Source: Megascapheus bottae (taxonomy: Eukaryota; Chordata; Mammalia; Rodentia; Geomyidae). From it: a DNA stretch of 64,000 nucleotides. The stretch is from NCBI GenBank assembly GCA_024803745.1, contig JANJXV010001732.1:18628-82627 (forward strand), in the 5' to 3' direction. The notes beneath the pieces are model-generated. The model ran no database searches, had not been told where the DNA came from, and saw nothing but the letters and a program-made list of their open reading frames with translations. Of the stretch, positions 1 through 10,151 are shown piece by piece; within the stretch, counting starts at the first letter, position 1; each line of letters begins with the position of its first letter. A program made the position numbers and the translations under genes.

Positions 1-46
1 AGCTTCTTGAGTAGCTAGGAATGCAGGTATGAGCCACCAGCACCTG
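1..46 (-). mobile_element. SINE type B head, cut by window edge
   Basis: Read on the minus strand this is the 7SL/B1-like head (GGTGGCTCATACCTG, then CTAGCTACTCAAGAAG) that opens the type B SINEs of this window. The rest lies outside the window on the left. Confidence 0.7.
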
Positions 47-83
<37 letters not shown>

Positions 84-92
84 TATTTTTTT
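47..92. repeat. (ATT)n microsatellite
   Basis: About twelve ATT units followed by a T-rich run. The tract sits at the 3' (A-tail) side of the minus-strand SINE that starts at 93, so it probably grew from that element's A-rich tail. Confidence 0.95.
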
Positions 93-272
93 GTACTGGG
101 ATTAAATTCAGGGCCTTGTGCTTTCTAGGTAGGTGCTCTATTACTTGAGCCCTGTTCCCAGTCCCTTGGCTTTTAGTTTGGTTTTCAGATAGGTCTTGTA
201 TTTTCTCCCAGTTCAGCCTTGAACTGTCATCTTCCTACCTCTGCCTCCCAGGTGGTTGAGATTATAGGCAAC
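93..272 (-). mobile_element. Older ID/B1-like SINE
   Basis: The minus strand carries a B1-like head (GCCTATAATCTCAACCACCT, then GGAGGCAGAGG near 240-255) and ends in an ID-like unit with a degraded B box (GGGCTCAAGTAATAGAGCACC near 130-150). It is more diverged than the type A and B copies elsewhere. Its exact subfamily is not assigned. Confidence 0.6.
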
Positions 273-275
273 TTT

Positions 276-905
276 CAACAACCTTTCTTTTCTTTTTAAA
301 TCGGAGGCACTGAACAATCTATAGTCAAAATACATTTTTGTTTCACTCAAATACTTTTAAGAAGCTGTAGCTTCTTGAGAAAGTTTGAAATTCTCCATGG
401 TGCACGCTCCTTTCTGTGTCCTCCAGAGAAGGTTGAGACATTTTCCTGGAAAGGTAATTTTGGCTCTAGTGAAGATGTCACCATCTGCTTGCCTGCCGGG
501 CAGCTGGCCTGGCTGAAGGAGAGCTGGGGCTAGCTGCTTTGAGATCTGGGAGAGTAGGAGGTCCAGGGCACAGGTTGGGGAGGGGGATTGTTTGTGGCTC
601 CCAAGGCTGTTCTTGGGTAGGGTCTTCCTTCCCCAGGCACCTGCTCAGTTGGGGAAGCCCCTCCAGCATCTCCCTCCGGCTGACTCTCGCTCCTGGCTTT
701 CCTCCCCATCCTCTGTCAAGAGCTCCAGGCTGCCTGCCATTCCTGTTGGCACTGGCAGCAGCCAGAACAGTGCAGGCTTTCCTGGCAGCGGGGTCCATGA
801 CTGCTTCATTTCTCCTTCTGCTCTTTCACATTCTTCTGTCTTTTTCTCCATGGCCTGGTACCCAGCAGCCTGTGGCCAAAAAGGGCATTGATTACCTTTT
901 TTTAA
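276..905. other. Unassigned unique sequence
   Basis: No repeat family, splice-bounded exon or RNA gene recognised. Overlapping open frames of about 70-135 codons occur on both strands near 480-950. They lack recognisable domains and one runs into the SINE at 914, so I treat them as chance. Confidence 0.5.
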
Positions 906-913
906 AAAAAAAA

Positions 914-1102
914 TTTTTTTTGCCAGTCCGGAGGCATGAGGCTTGAACTCAGGGCCTGAGCGCTGTCCTTGGGCTTTCTCAAGGCTAGTGCTCTACCACT
1001 TGAGCCACAGCACCGTTTCTGTGTATGTGGTACTGAGGAATCGAACCCAGGTCTTTGTGCATGCCAGGCAAGCACTCTACCACTAGGCCAAACTCCCAGC
1101 CC
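914..1102 (-). mobile_element. SINE type A (ID-like + right unit)
   Basis: Full dimer on the minus strand. The left ID-like unit covers about 1020-1102 (GGGAGTTTGGCCTAGTGG, B box GGTTCGATTCC). The right unit covers about 921-1015 (GGCTCAAGTGGTAGAGCAC, then GAGTTCAAGCC). The A tail is the T-run at 914-921. Confidence 0.85.
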
Positions 1103-1374
1103 TTACCATCTTACCTCCCCCCTTCTCTTCTCTCAGCCTTCACCCAGTAGGGATAGATTGCCCGCTTTCCCTCCCTCCCTTCAACAGGCAAGTAACAGAC
1201 ATGGGACGTGGGCTCTGACATTGCACAGGGCTCGAGTTTCCCCCTATCCCCATTTCAACCAACAAACCAACAGTAGTGCACACCTGAAATCCCAGCTCCA
1301 TGTTGAAGCATAGACAGAGGAGGATTATGGTCCAAGGGCCCACTGAGCTGTCTTCTAGAGAGATCTTTCTATCA

Positions 1375-1475
1375 GCCAGGCCTTGGTGGCTGACATCTAT
1401 AATTTCTGCTGCTCAGCAGGCAATGATTGGGAAGATGGCAGTCTAAGGCCCTCCTGGGCAGAAAAGAGCCTATTT
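1375..1475 (+). mobile_element. Degraded B1/type B head
   Basis: The stretch resembles the type B head (GCCAGGCCTTGGTGGCTGAC, then CTGCTCAGCAGGCAATGATTGG and CCTCCTGGGCAGAAAAG) but is heavily mutated. No right unit is seen; a GT microsatellite follows. Confidence 0.4.
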
Positions 1476-1487
1476 CGACAGACAAGT

Positions 1488-1531
<44 letters not shown>
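1488..1531. repeat. (GT)n microsatellite
   Basis: Uninterrupted GT dinucleotide run of about 22 units. The open frames crossing it encode only Cys-Val or Thr-His repeats and are not genes. Confidence 0.97.
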
Positions 1532-1532
<1 letters not shown>

Positions 1533-1689
1533 AAGCCTGTACGCACACACGTGTATGGTTTGTGCTTTTTCCATTATCGGCAAGTGCGATCTTGGCAGAC
1601 ATGGGAAGATGACATGCTAGATGATCAGGTAGAGAAAGCACCTTAAAGAGGAGCAGTACACACCAGCCAGCATTGATTGATTACTGATC

Positions 1690-1770
1690 AGTGCATCTGT
1701 AAATATCTCAGACCCAACACTTTGACCTAGGTGCTCTTATGATCTCATGTTACAGGTGACTGAAGTGAAT
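1690..1770 (-). mobile_element. MIR fragment, low confidence
   Basis: Short stretch resembling the 3' half of MIR in reverse: CTTATGATCTCATGTTACAG followed by GTGACTGAAG, where MIR has a 'cccattttacagatgaggaaact' type segment. Strongly diverged. Confidence 0.3.
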
Positions 1771-1787
1771 TGATGAATGAACTTGTC

Positions 1788-2008
1788 ACTACCGGTGCTT
1801 GAACTCAAGGCCTCACACTCATATTCCTGCCTGCTATCCCCAGCTGCATGGCTGGTGCTCTACCACTTGCCACACCCCTAACTTCTGGCTTTTTGATAGT
1901 TTATTGGAGGTAAGAGTCTCAGGGACTTTTCTGCCAGGACTGGCTTTGAACCGCCATCCTTAGATCTTAGACTTCTGAGTAGCTGAGATTACAGGTGTGA
2001 GTTATCAG
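1788..2008 (-). mobile_element. SINE type B
   Basis: Minus-strand copy. The head (AACTCACACCTGTAATCTCAG and CTACTCAGAAG) lies at the right end. A linker resembling CTTACCTCCAATAAACTATC is in the middle, and the right unit (GGTAGAGCACCAGCC, then TTGAGTTCAAGC) is at the left. Confidence 0.8.
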
Positions 2009-2012
2009 AACT

Positions 2013-3375
2013 CTTGAGATGAAAAAAGGAATTGCAAGGAGAGTGACTTTTCTAGAACATGAGAATGCTTGGGAAGGGTCCTTCTCTTCCCTTGGCCTTT
2101 CCCTCAGGGAGATGTCCTTTGTCCCCTTACTGGCCTGGTTGCAGCCACAGTGGCCTTATAACATCCAAAACAGCAGTGGCACCCTCCTTGGAGCCAATTG
2201 GTGTAACCTCAGAGGGGTGTGCCTGCAGCGGACTGATTTCTAGTTCTATTCTTCTCCCCTGGAGATGGGGAGGTGTGGATGGAAAACAGCAGCTACAGCA
2301 ACAAAAATCTGAGGCTGAAGCCTAAGGCTGGATTCAAAACCTTTAATTCAGAGTGAAAGACTTTAATCAGGCTATAACTTGGCTCCATTCCTAAATGCTA
2401 CCATGTTAAAAAAGGAAAAGAAATAACAACAATAATAATTCAGAGAATGCAAATAATAGTCCAACCTAAAGCCAGGAATAGGTCAAAACAGCTGTAGTTT
2501 CTCTGGGAATGAAACATTCCACTCTTTAAATTATTGCAAGGAAATGTATCTTGTTTTCCCCAACTGAGCCTGGAAGTGAATTTTTTAAAAAAATCTATTA
2601 CTGCTAGTTACTGATTCAGCAAGAGTTGCTTTATTGTTATTGTTGTTGTTTGCTTTTCTTTCCCTTTTCCTTTGCAAGCCACTGTCCACCTCCATCTTTT
2701 TCTGCCCTTTTTCTCCTGGGTGTACCAGAGGAACCTTCTAAGTAAAAAACAAAACTTCACTTTGTGTGTGTATGGCCAAGATTCAAATTTGCTATGATTC
2801 ATTGGAAGGGGGGAGGGGCTGGCAGAATTGGAGGGAGAAAGGACCCATGGAGCCTCTCAGATGTAAATAATTCAGGGTTTGGAAGTGCTCATCTTTGGAC
2901 GTATTGGAGCCATTGGGAGTGTGGACGGCTGGGAAGCAAAACTGCTGAGGCAAGCAGGAGAGAAGCAGAGTCACTGGCCTGGATTGGGTCAGCCAACAGA
3001 GCAGCTGCATGTGTTGGAGAAGCCAGCCCATGTGGGGCATGGCGGGGGGCCCAGATCTGGGGATCCCCGGACTCTCAGAACACATGAGGCTCAGTGTCAG
3101 GGGAGCCTCTTGTTACACAAAAAAAAATCTCAGGGAGGTGTAACACTCACAGCCTAAGAAAAGGGAACAGTGAAATCCTAAACAGTATTTAACAGGAATA
3201 AGTTAGTATGAGTGTATTCCTATTAATATACTATGAATGATATATTAATAACATTAATGACATAGTATAGCAATATATTCATGAGCTAAGGTTAATAGAG
3301 CTGATTCTAATTAGTATTAATAGAACTCTTACCACATACGAGGTTACTTTTCAAGTCAGGTAAGTATTCTCTCTC
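2013..3375. other. Unassigned, partly AT-rich unique sequence
   Basis: No named repeat or gene recognised. An AT-rich patch lies at about 3180-3310. Short open frames (up to about 107 codons near 2764-3087) show no domain and no splice context. A short G-rich stretch lies near 3040-3070. Confidence 0.5.
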
Positions 3376-3377
3376 CT

Positions 3378-3540
3378 TTTTTGCTGGAATTTGAACTCAG
3401 GGCCTCATGTCTACTCAGCAAGCACTCTTCTGCTTAAGCAATGCCCCCAGCCCTCTTTTGGGGTTGATTATTTTTCAGATAGGGTTTTAATTTGAATCCT
3501 CCTACACAGCTGGGATTACATGTATGCGCTACCATACCTG
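3378..3540 (-). mobile_element. Older ID/B1-like SINE
   Basis: The minus strand shows a B1-like head near 3505-3540 (GCGCATACATGTAATCCCAGC) and an ID-like unit ending in GAGTTCAAATTCC near 3388-3405. Diverged and short compared with type B. Confidence 0.55.
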
Positions 3541-3544
3541 ATTT

Positions 3545-3650
3545 TTTTTCTTTGAGCCAGGTTCTCGGTCTATATCCCAGTCTGACCTTGAATTTGTGAT
3601 CCTCCTGCTTCCTCTTTGTGAGTACTGGGATTCCATGAATTTGTGCCACT
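3545..3650 (-). mobile_element. B1-like SINE monomer
   Basis: The minus strand reads as a B1 monomer: GGAATCCCAGTACTCACAAAG, then GAGGAAGCAGGAGGATCAC, then a segment resembling the 'caaggtcagcctgggctata' part of B1, ending in an A-rich tail. Confidence 0.65.
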
Positions 3651-3661
3651 AAATCGCTGAC

Positions 3662-3836
3662 ATTGATTTCCTTTCCTTTCCTTTCCCCTCCCTCCCTCCT
3701 TCCCTCTTTCTTTTTTTATTTTTTCTTTCTTTCTCCTCTTCCTTCCCCTCCCCTCCCCTTCCCTCCCCCTCCCCTCTCCTCTCTCTCCCCCTCCCCTTCC
3801 CTCCCCTCCCTTCCCCTTCCCTTCCTTTCCTTCTTC
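3662..3836. repeat. Polypyrimidine tract (CCTTT/CCCTCC)
   Basis: About 175 bp of almost pure C/T on the plus strand. The Lys/Arg/Glu/Gly-rich open frames on the minus strand are translations of this tract, not genes. Confidence 0.95.
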
Positions 3837-3839
3837 TGC

Positions 3840-5060
3840 TAAACCAACCTTGAATTCCCCAGGACAAATCTGATTCAATCATGCTCTTTCATCCTTCTTC
3901 TAAATTACCAGATTCCACTGGCAAATATTTTTGAGCATGTTTACTTCTATGTTCTTTAGGAATATTGATCAGTAATTGCATTCACTGTCCAATAGGATAA
4001 GCCTGGATTACATGATGCTCCATGCAACTAAATCTAAATGGATTACATTATGATGTAAAATTGAAATTCCACTGCTTTGGATATTCCAGACACATCTGAA
4101 GTCAAATCCATGGATTAGAAGTCAAAACCAATAATATTGGATGGTACCAGCATGTCTATCATATTGGACAGCACAGAGAGCTTTCCCTGCAACCTAAGCT
4201 TTTGTATGTCTTTGAGCAGAGTTCAAACTTTGACGTTTATCTGTTGTCTTTTATCATTAGTGTGGTGGTGGAGCTCTTTCCAGCCTTGGAAAAGAAACTC
4301 TGTGATGGATCATCTGACATCTGTTTTTTTTTTCCCTACCCCTAAAAGTGTTCTTTAAATTCCCAGCCTAGGAGGGGGTCAGCTCAGTATTATGTAAAAG
4401 CAAGGTTTAGTTTCATTTAAAAAAGGGAAAGGTGTTTTAGTTTGGCCAGTTCTAGGCAGAACCCAGAAGTGCTCTTATAGGATGCATATTTCACAAACCA
4501 AGATTTATTCCAGAACAAAGCTCTAGCATAGCAAAGGTTTTGTCTGGCCAAGTGGGATCCATCCTTACTTTGCATGAGCAAACCTGCAGGTACAATATTT
4601 TACAAGGCACATCTCCTTTCAATAATTAAATACCTATGCCAGCATGTTGTAATTTCTAAGGACATAAAGATCACAGAGAAATAGAGCGCTTTATAGTCAA
4701 GCAAAGCTCAGGGAGGGTTGTAGATGGGGGGTGGTTTAGGGAGGGTTGTTAAAGAGGAGTATTCTGCTTAATGAGAATGAAAAGGAAATTGTAACTTGGT
4801 TCCAAATTGTTCACTGGGGTCAGGAGACATGGAGTAAGAAGGGCAGTGCTGAGATCTCAAGCCCAGCTGGGACTCCAGGATGGGCTCACATCATTGATTT
4901 TTTTTAACTCTGTGAAGGAAGGCTTTCTCTTGGACATCTTGTGTCAAATTGGAAAAGAGATTTTTGTAACGGACCCCTCCACCCACCATCAGAGGCTCTG
5001 TACGAATCATATCCCTGAGATGCTGCTGGGTTTAGACAAGCTAGGATTTCTAATGGTGGT
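3840..5060. other. Unassigned unique sequence
   Basis: No repeat family or coding signal recognised. The base composition is moderately AT-rich. Open frames of up to 114 codons (near 4807-5151) have no recognisable domain. Confidence 0.5.
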
Positions 5061-5067
5061 TTTCCCT

Positions 5068-5126
5068 TTCAGTGACCTTGGGCAAACCAGTAACCTCTCT
5101 GACCCTCTCTTTCTTTTCAGGGAAAC
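5068..5126 (+). mobile_element. MIR core fragment
   Basis: Contains the MIR hallmark GTGACCTTGGGCAAACCAGT followed by a degraded 'cctctctgagcctc' segment. Confidence 0.5.
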
Positions 5127-5129
5127 AGA

Positions 5130-5790
5130 ACAACAAACCCCATTCTCTTAGTGTGAGATCTGTGGGCCAGCCCCACTACTACTCTCAAGAGCTCTTGCTA
5201 TAACCGTGGCTGTGTGGGCCACTCTTTTGGGAGGAGTGTCATAGTCCCCCCAGCTGGGTGGTTGGGGGTGAGGGGTGTTTGAGGGGACTAATAGAGACAG
5301 GGGAACATTTTCATCCTTCTCAGCCCCCATTCTTTTCTAAGTTAGGATGAAGTTTAGATCAAGGGCCAGGACCTTGACTCCCCCTGCCCCCATAATTGTG
5401 AGCGGTTAAAAGAGGTTCAGGCGAAAAATACAGGCAATGGTCACAAAGGAGTTGGAGACTCATTGCCACCAGGAAGTCAAACACCATTGCGGAGTGAGGT
5501 GCTCTCGGAAGGCAATCGGAGGAGGATGTGTTTGGACAAGCAGGGATTAAAAAGAAGGGTATCTTAGGAAAAATGGTAAACACCATTGAGCATTATGAAG
5601 GGTTGGCAGTGCAAAGTGTCTGTCGGACTGTGGGAGAGTAAGCAGGATGTCCTCATAATAGTCCCATATGTGCCTGTGGTCCAACTTGATTTAAAATTTT
5701 ATGTCTACAGGAGAAATGCCAGAGTAAAGAAATCGCGGGGGAGGGGTGTTTCCAGACATCAGGGATACCCGTGTGGCTCCACAAACAGCG
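5130..5790. other. Unassigned unique sequence
   Basis: No repeat, exon or RNA gene recognised. Short open frames only. Confidence 0.45.
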
Positions 5791-5794
5791 CACG

Positions 5795-6010
5795 CACCTT
5801 TTTACCCAGACAGTTCTATTAATATTGGATTTCTGCTATGATTATAAAACATCATCCGACACAAGCTGTGCGGTAACATTTCTCCCCCAGCAACCAGGGA
5901 GCCCGGAGAAGCTGGATTGTCATTTGCAGGAGACAAATGACAATAATCCCTAGAGATGGGATGTGCAGAAAAAGATATAATCCTATTAAGAGATTGCCAT
6001 TGTGCACGTT
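5795..6010. promoter_or_regulatory. Possible conserved non-coding element
   Basis: Repeat-free block rich in homeobox-type cores (ATTA, TAAT) and GATTATAAAACATCATC-like motifs. It contains an inverted repeat with 11-bp arms (5916-5926 and 5934-5944) carrying CATTTG/CAAATG E-box-like cores. The conservation claim is inference from composition only; no alignment was possible. Confidence 0.25.
5916..5944. repeat. Inverted repeat, 11-bp arms, 7-nt spacer
   Basis: ATTGTCATTTG (5916-5926) and CAAATGACAAT (5934-5944) are exact reverse complements. Each arm holds a CANNTG core. It could form a hairpin or bind a dimeric factor; function unknown. Confidence 0.9.
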
Positions 6011-6235
6011 GCCTCTTGTGGTCCCAAGTGCAGATGCAGGAAGGAGACAAGGGGGCCTGTAACAGCTATAGGAAGGAGCTCTCCCTGCAGTTGGCAGTGA
6101 CAGCGCCCTGCCATTTCTGAACAAGGGTCCTTGGGGTATCGGATCACAGTAAATGACTGAGGGGAAATGTACTCAAGAAAGGTGATAGACCTGAACAACT
6201 GGAGTTTCACTTCTGAAGGACCTGGAGGAAGCCTG

Positions 6236-6247
6236 GCCATGACTCAA
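6236..6247. repeat. Target-site duplication of L1 (left)
   Basis: GCCATGACTCAA here is repeated exactly at 7141-7152 and brackets the L1 insertion. Confidence 0.95.
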
Positions 6248-7140
6248 TTTTTTTCATATATTTTTATTGTAATTAATAGAAGGGTTACATTATATTCATC
6301 AGATAGAAGGTACATTACTTCATAAATATTGATACCCTTTCTCATGTCATGGTTCCCATTTCCCTCCCCCTCTCCCCATACATCTTGATTTTCCCCCTTC
6401 CCTCTCCTATTTCAATTAAGCGTATATAAAATATATCAGATAACAAGGTGAAATATTGTAACAATCTGAGATAAAGGGACAGCAAAAGGACAACAATCAC
6501 TCATTATATGGCTTCTGTTTCTATATCCTAGAGATCCTTTCATTTAGCATCATACTGTATGGCCTTATGTATCTAGGTTTTGCTCTATTGTGAACCTCTC
6601 CTAGGAGAGCCCAAGGTTTCTACTGATTATTGTAAATGAGGGAAACCATTGAGCCTATGTTCCTTTGAGTCTGGCTTCCTTCTAAGTCTTTCCATTTCCT
6701 TACAAATGGGTGATGTCATTCTTTCTGAGAGCACCATAGAATTTCATTGTGTATAAATACCACATCTTGTTGATCCACTCATCAACTGAGGGACATCTGG
6801 GTTGGTTCCATATCTTTGCTATGGTGAATAGTGCTGCAATGAACATTGTTGTGCTAGTGGATTTAGTAGGTCCTTGTTTCTGGACGATTGGTAAATGCCA
6901 AGTAGTGGAATTGCTGGGTCATAGGGGAGCTCTATATTTAGTCTTTTGAGGAACTGCCATACTGCTTTCCATAGAGGTTGAACAAGTTTGCACTCCCACC
7001 AACAGTGTAGTAGTGATCCCTCCTGTCCACCTCCCCTCCAGCATCTGTTATTATTAGATTTCTTGATCCTAGCCATTCTAAATGGAGTGAGGTGGAATCT
7101 TAAAGTTGTTTTGATTTGCATTTCTTTTATGACCAGAGAT
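6248..7140 (-). mobile_element. LINE-1 3' fragment, 5'-truncated, with TSD
   Basis: Minus-strand L1 of 893 bp. From its 5' end (7140) it encodes the C-terminal part of the ORF2 reverse transcriptase protein, with the L1-typical stretches [19 protein letters not shown] and ELPYDPAIPLLGIY. A 1-nt deletion near 6890-6900 then shifts the frame. The matching stop codon of the shifted frame is at about 6620-6622. The 3' UTR (6248-6619) includes the G-rich polypurine tract (C/T-rich on the plus strand at 6355-6415), and a short A tail is at 6248-6255. A perfect 12-bp target duplication flanks it. It is the same family as the copies at 8540, 32165 and 62705. It has no promoter or intact frame, so it is immobile. 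Confidence 0.96.
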
Positions 7141-7253
7141 GCCATGACTCAAGTTTTACACTCTTAGAGCAAACCCTGTAACTTCATTGGGTTGAGGACC
7201 AGGTAGTTGGAGTTCTAAGTATGTGTGAGATCCATCAATCGGTAAAGGATAAA

Positions 7254-7254
7254 C

Positions 7255-7297
<43 letters not shown>

Positions 7298-7308
7298 TTA
7301 TTATTATT
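7254..7308. repeat. (TTA)n microsatellite
   Basis: About 17 TTA units with one interruption. It abuts the A-tail side of the minus-strand SINE starting at 7310. Confidence 0.96.
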
Positions 7309-7309
7309 T

Positions 7310-7563
7310 GTGCCAGTACTGGGCCTTGAACTCAGGGCCTGGGCACTGTTCCTGAGCTGCTTTTTTTTTTAAATTGTTGAAGGCTAGCATTCTACCACTT
7401 GAGTCACAGCTCCACTTCCAGGTTTTTGTTGGTTAATTGGAGATAAGAGCTTCATGGACTTTCCAGACCATGATCCTCATATCTCAGGCTGGCTTTGAAC
7501 CATGATCCTCATATCTCAGCTTCCTGAGTAGCTAGGATTACAGGGGTAAGCCTCCAGCATGGG
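7310..7563 (-). mobile_element. SINE type B with internal 32-bp duplication
   Basis: Minus-strand copy: head at about 7515-7560 (CCTGTAATCCTAGCTACTCA), linker with CTCCAATTAACC near 7431-7444, right unit at 7312-7415 interrupted by a T-run at 7363-7372. The segment CATGATCCTCATATCTCAG occurs twice, at 7469 and 7501, a 32-bp-period tandem duplication within the element. Confidence 0.85.
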
Positions 7564-7784
7564 GCTTAAGGTCTCTATTTGAGTGATGAAAATGAAACCC
7601 TTTAATTCATGCTATGTTTTAATGGGAAATGGAAGGGAGTGAATATTCAATTTATGACCCCAGGAAATGAGCACACGTGCACATGCAGATTTTAGTATTT
7701 AACAGTGAAGATTAAGACATTCACTGGCCCCCAAGCAATCACTTTGGATTATTTCATGCTCCATGCTTGCTACTCAGTAAGATA

Positions 7785-7965
7785 CCAGCATGGTGTAGAA
7801 GAAGAGACATGAGTTTTAATAGTAGAGACATGTGGTGGGTTCAAGCCTAAGCACAACCATTTTCCAACTCTGGGACCTTGGGTAACTTCCTTAAACTCTT
7901 GCAACTTTGCTATTCTCATTTGTGCACTAGAGATACTATTCTCTGAAAAGTAGTAAAATATTAAA
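7785..7965 (+). mobile_element. MIR
   Basis: Reads through the MIR consensus in order: AGCATGGTGTAGAAGAAGAG, GGTTCAAGCCTAAGCACAACC, CTGGGACCTTGGGTAACTT, then a degraded 'cctcatttgtaaaatg' segment. An ancient mammalian tRNA-derived SINE. Confidence 0.75.
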
Positions 7966-8331
7966 TATTCAAGTAAATTATGATCAAAAAGAGTTACTTG
8001 TTTTTTGTCTTGGTGAAGGTTGACACCTCTTAGTTTACCTCTTAGGATCTCTTTCCTTCCCTTTCGGTTAATACTACTTTGATGATGGTGATAGTTGCTG
8101 CTGTTGTTATTATTACTATTATTTTAGTCCAGGTGGTTTGGATAGAGATCAATCTGATCCACAGGCAGATAGATATACCAATCCAGTCCATTTCTCTGCA
8201 TCTATGGGATTGGTCCAGGGAGGTCATGTGATCAAAGATGGCCAATATGACCCCACTGTCTTTCTGGTTTCTAGAAGGAAAAGCTCTATGGCTCTTCTGG
8301 GTGCTGAAACTATATAAGAATATCCCTCGAG

Positions 8332-8430
8332 GGAGTGGTGCTGTGGCTCAAGTGGTAGAGCACTATCCTTGAGCACAAAGAGGCTCAGGGACAGAGCCCA
8401 GGCCCTGAGTTCAAGCCCCAGAACCAGCAA
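8332..8430 (+). mobile_element. SINE right unit alone
   Basis: Only the right unit shared by type A and B SINEs: GTGCTGTGGCTCAAGTGG (A-box-like), CTTGAGCACAAAGAGGCTCAGG, then CCTGAGTTCAAGCCCCAG (B-box-like). No ID-like or 7SL-like head precedes it, so it is 5'-truncated. Confidence 0.75.
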
Positions 8431-8449
8431 AATTGAACTCAAAATTGAG

Positions 8450-8514
8450 TTTGGGGCTTGAACTCAGGACCCTGCAGTTGTTATGCAAACACTCTACTGG
8501 AGTGACATCCCCAG
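8450..8514 (-). mobile_element. ID-like monomer fragment
   Basis: The minus strand reads GATGTCACTCCAGTAGAGTG, TTTGCATAACAAC, then GGTCCTGAGTTCAAGCC, a diverged tRNA-like unit. It lies against the right-unit fragment that ends at 8430. Confidence 0.45.
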
Positions 8515-8523
8515 TCTTTATTT

Positions 8524-8539
8524 AGAATTACTATGCTTT
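8524..8539. repeat. Target-site duplication of L1 (left)
   Basis: AGAATTACTATGCTTT matches 8920-8935 at 15 of 16 positions. The preceding bases give TT/AGAA, close to the usual L1 endonuclease nick. Confidence 0.9.
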
Positions 8540-8919
8540 GAGATTTGCAATAGAGCAAAACCTTGATACATAAGGCCATATAGTATGAAGCTAATTGATA
8601 GGACCTCCAGGATATTGAAACAAAAGCCATATAACGAATAATTTTTGTCCTTAATGTACTATGTTGTCTCTCATCTCCTTTGCTGTCCCTTGGTTATCTC
8701 ATATTGTTATAGTATCTCACTTTGTTATCTGATATATTGAATTTATTTGTATTTGGTTATTTGATAGGGAAGGGGGGAAAACCAAGACAGGTGGGGGGTA
8801 GGGAAATGGGTACCAAGACATGTGAAAGGGTATCAATGTACGTGAATTAATGCACCTTCTATCTGGCAAATATCATGTAACCCTTTTACTAATTACAATA
8901 AAAAATTGCAAAAAAAAAA
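8540..8919 (+). mobile_element. LINE-1 3' UTR fragment with TSD
   Basis: 380-bp L1 tail, same family as the 32165-33157 copy. It begins in the 3' UTR (GCAATAGAGCAAAACCTTG), passes the G-rich tract at 8764-8815, the ACCTTCTATCTGGCAAATAT segment and AATTACAATAAAAAA, and ends in an A tail at 8911-8919. It has no coding sequence. It lacks a short AAATTT-like insertion, after the GGTTATTTG segment, that the other two plus-strand copies have, so it may be a sister subfamily. Confidence 0.95.
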
Positions 8920-9154
8920 AGAATTGCTATGCTTTCCCATGGAATCTTTACAACCTCTAACTAGACTTGCAGAGCTATTTCACCAACACGGAGTTGCCTC
9001 ATGGTTCTGTTCGGGACTTAGGTCTTTTATTATTTATGTAACAGTTCCCCTACATTATAGTTCTGTTTGACATGCTCAAGTCACTTCCTGTCTCTGACTG
9101 GACGCTGAGAGCTGGAGGGCCTCAAGCAGGATTAGATGGGCATGGTTCTGTGGG

Positions 9155-9275
9155 TGGGTATTATCTTCACTTTACACAGGAGCAGAGATGTTCAGACAAC
9201 CCTTTGCAAACTGTCAACTGTCATGGAGCCTTGTTGGAGTAGAAATAGATATTGAACTCAGGTCTTTGGGACTAC
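9155..9275 (-). mobile_element. MIR fragment
   Basis: Plus-strand order TATTATCTTCACTTTACACAG, GAGCAGAGATGTTCAGA, then ATTGAACTCAGGTCTTTGG, the reverse complement of the MIR 3' half. Confidence 0.55.
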
Positions 9276-9314
9276 AGAGATCTTCAGGATTTGGCTGTGT
9301 ATGTGTATGTGTAA

Positions 9315-9343
9315 TTATATATATGTATATATATATATATAAT
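9315..9343. repeat. (TA)n microsatellite
   Basis: Short TA-rich run with one TATG interruption. Confidence 0.9.
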
Positions 9344-9344
9344 T

Positions 9345-10150
9345 TTTTTCAAAGGATTCGGCTAAGAACAAAAATCCCTTTTGAGAAGGAGGAAATCTTT
9401 TCAATGTGGAGAAGTATCTTAAAAGGTTCTATATCTGGGTCCTTTCAAACTTGAAATTTATATGCAAGGAATAAAACCAGACGAGAATGGATGGTGTTGG
9501 GATGAAACGAACAGGTTTGTGTCTTTTCTGAGCTGATTTGTCTCAGTAAATCCCCAGAAAATATCGCTTGTCTCATTTTCCCTTCAAGCCTTTTGTCTGA
9601 GTTTCAGCTGAGAAGATTTTTCCCCCTCTCTCGTTCTTTGTAAATTCTCTTGATTTTGGTTATATAACAGGAGCAAACAATTGCCTTTACTGAACAAAAG
9701 TCTCAAATGAATAGCTATCAATGGTAATACTAGTAATTAACAGTTTTTTTCTCTGTCGTGCCTGCCCGAAACTGCTTTTATTGATTTATTTTGACTCTGT
9801 TCCATATAGGACAATTTTCCAGCTTGCACAAACATATGCTTATCTTCTTTTGGGCCCAACTATCTTGGACTCTATTTCAAAAAGAGCGTTAACTCTTCAG
9901 GACAGAGCTGACAGCAGACCAGAGGAAAGGAATTGGGGTGCCTCAAATGAACTGTACACTGGGAAAGATTATCAATGAGTGTGAAACATAGAGCACCTCT
10001 TAGTTTGAAGTTTGACATCCTGGCTTTCCTTTCTGAATGAAATTGGAAATTACACAGAATTGGGGGTGAGCGTGGTGGAGGGTGGCAAGATGGAGGGGTC
10101 CATCCAAACAAAAAAAGCCAAGGTCAGAGGGGAGAAACAGTGCAAAGAAA
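9345..10150. other. Unassigned unique sequence
   Basis: No repeat, exon or RNA gene recognised. Short open frames (up to about 85 codons) have no visible domain. Confidence 0.45.
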
Positions 10151-10151
10151 G

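Noticed and set aside
539..946. 135-codon plus-strand frame
   Set aside because: Overlaps other frames, ends inside a SINE and shows no domain.
3570..3882. Lys/Glu/Gly/Arg-rich open frames on the minus strand
   Set aside because: They are translations of a polypyrimidine simple repeat.
8332..8430. tRNA gene (A-box and B-box-like motifs)
   Set aside because: It matches the SINE right unit present many times in the window; no cloverleaf with acceptor pairing seen.
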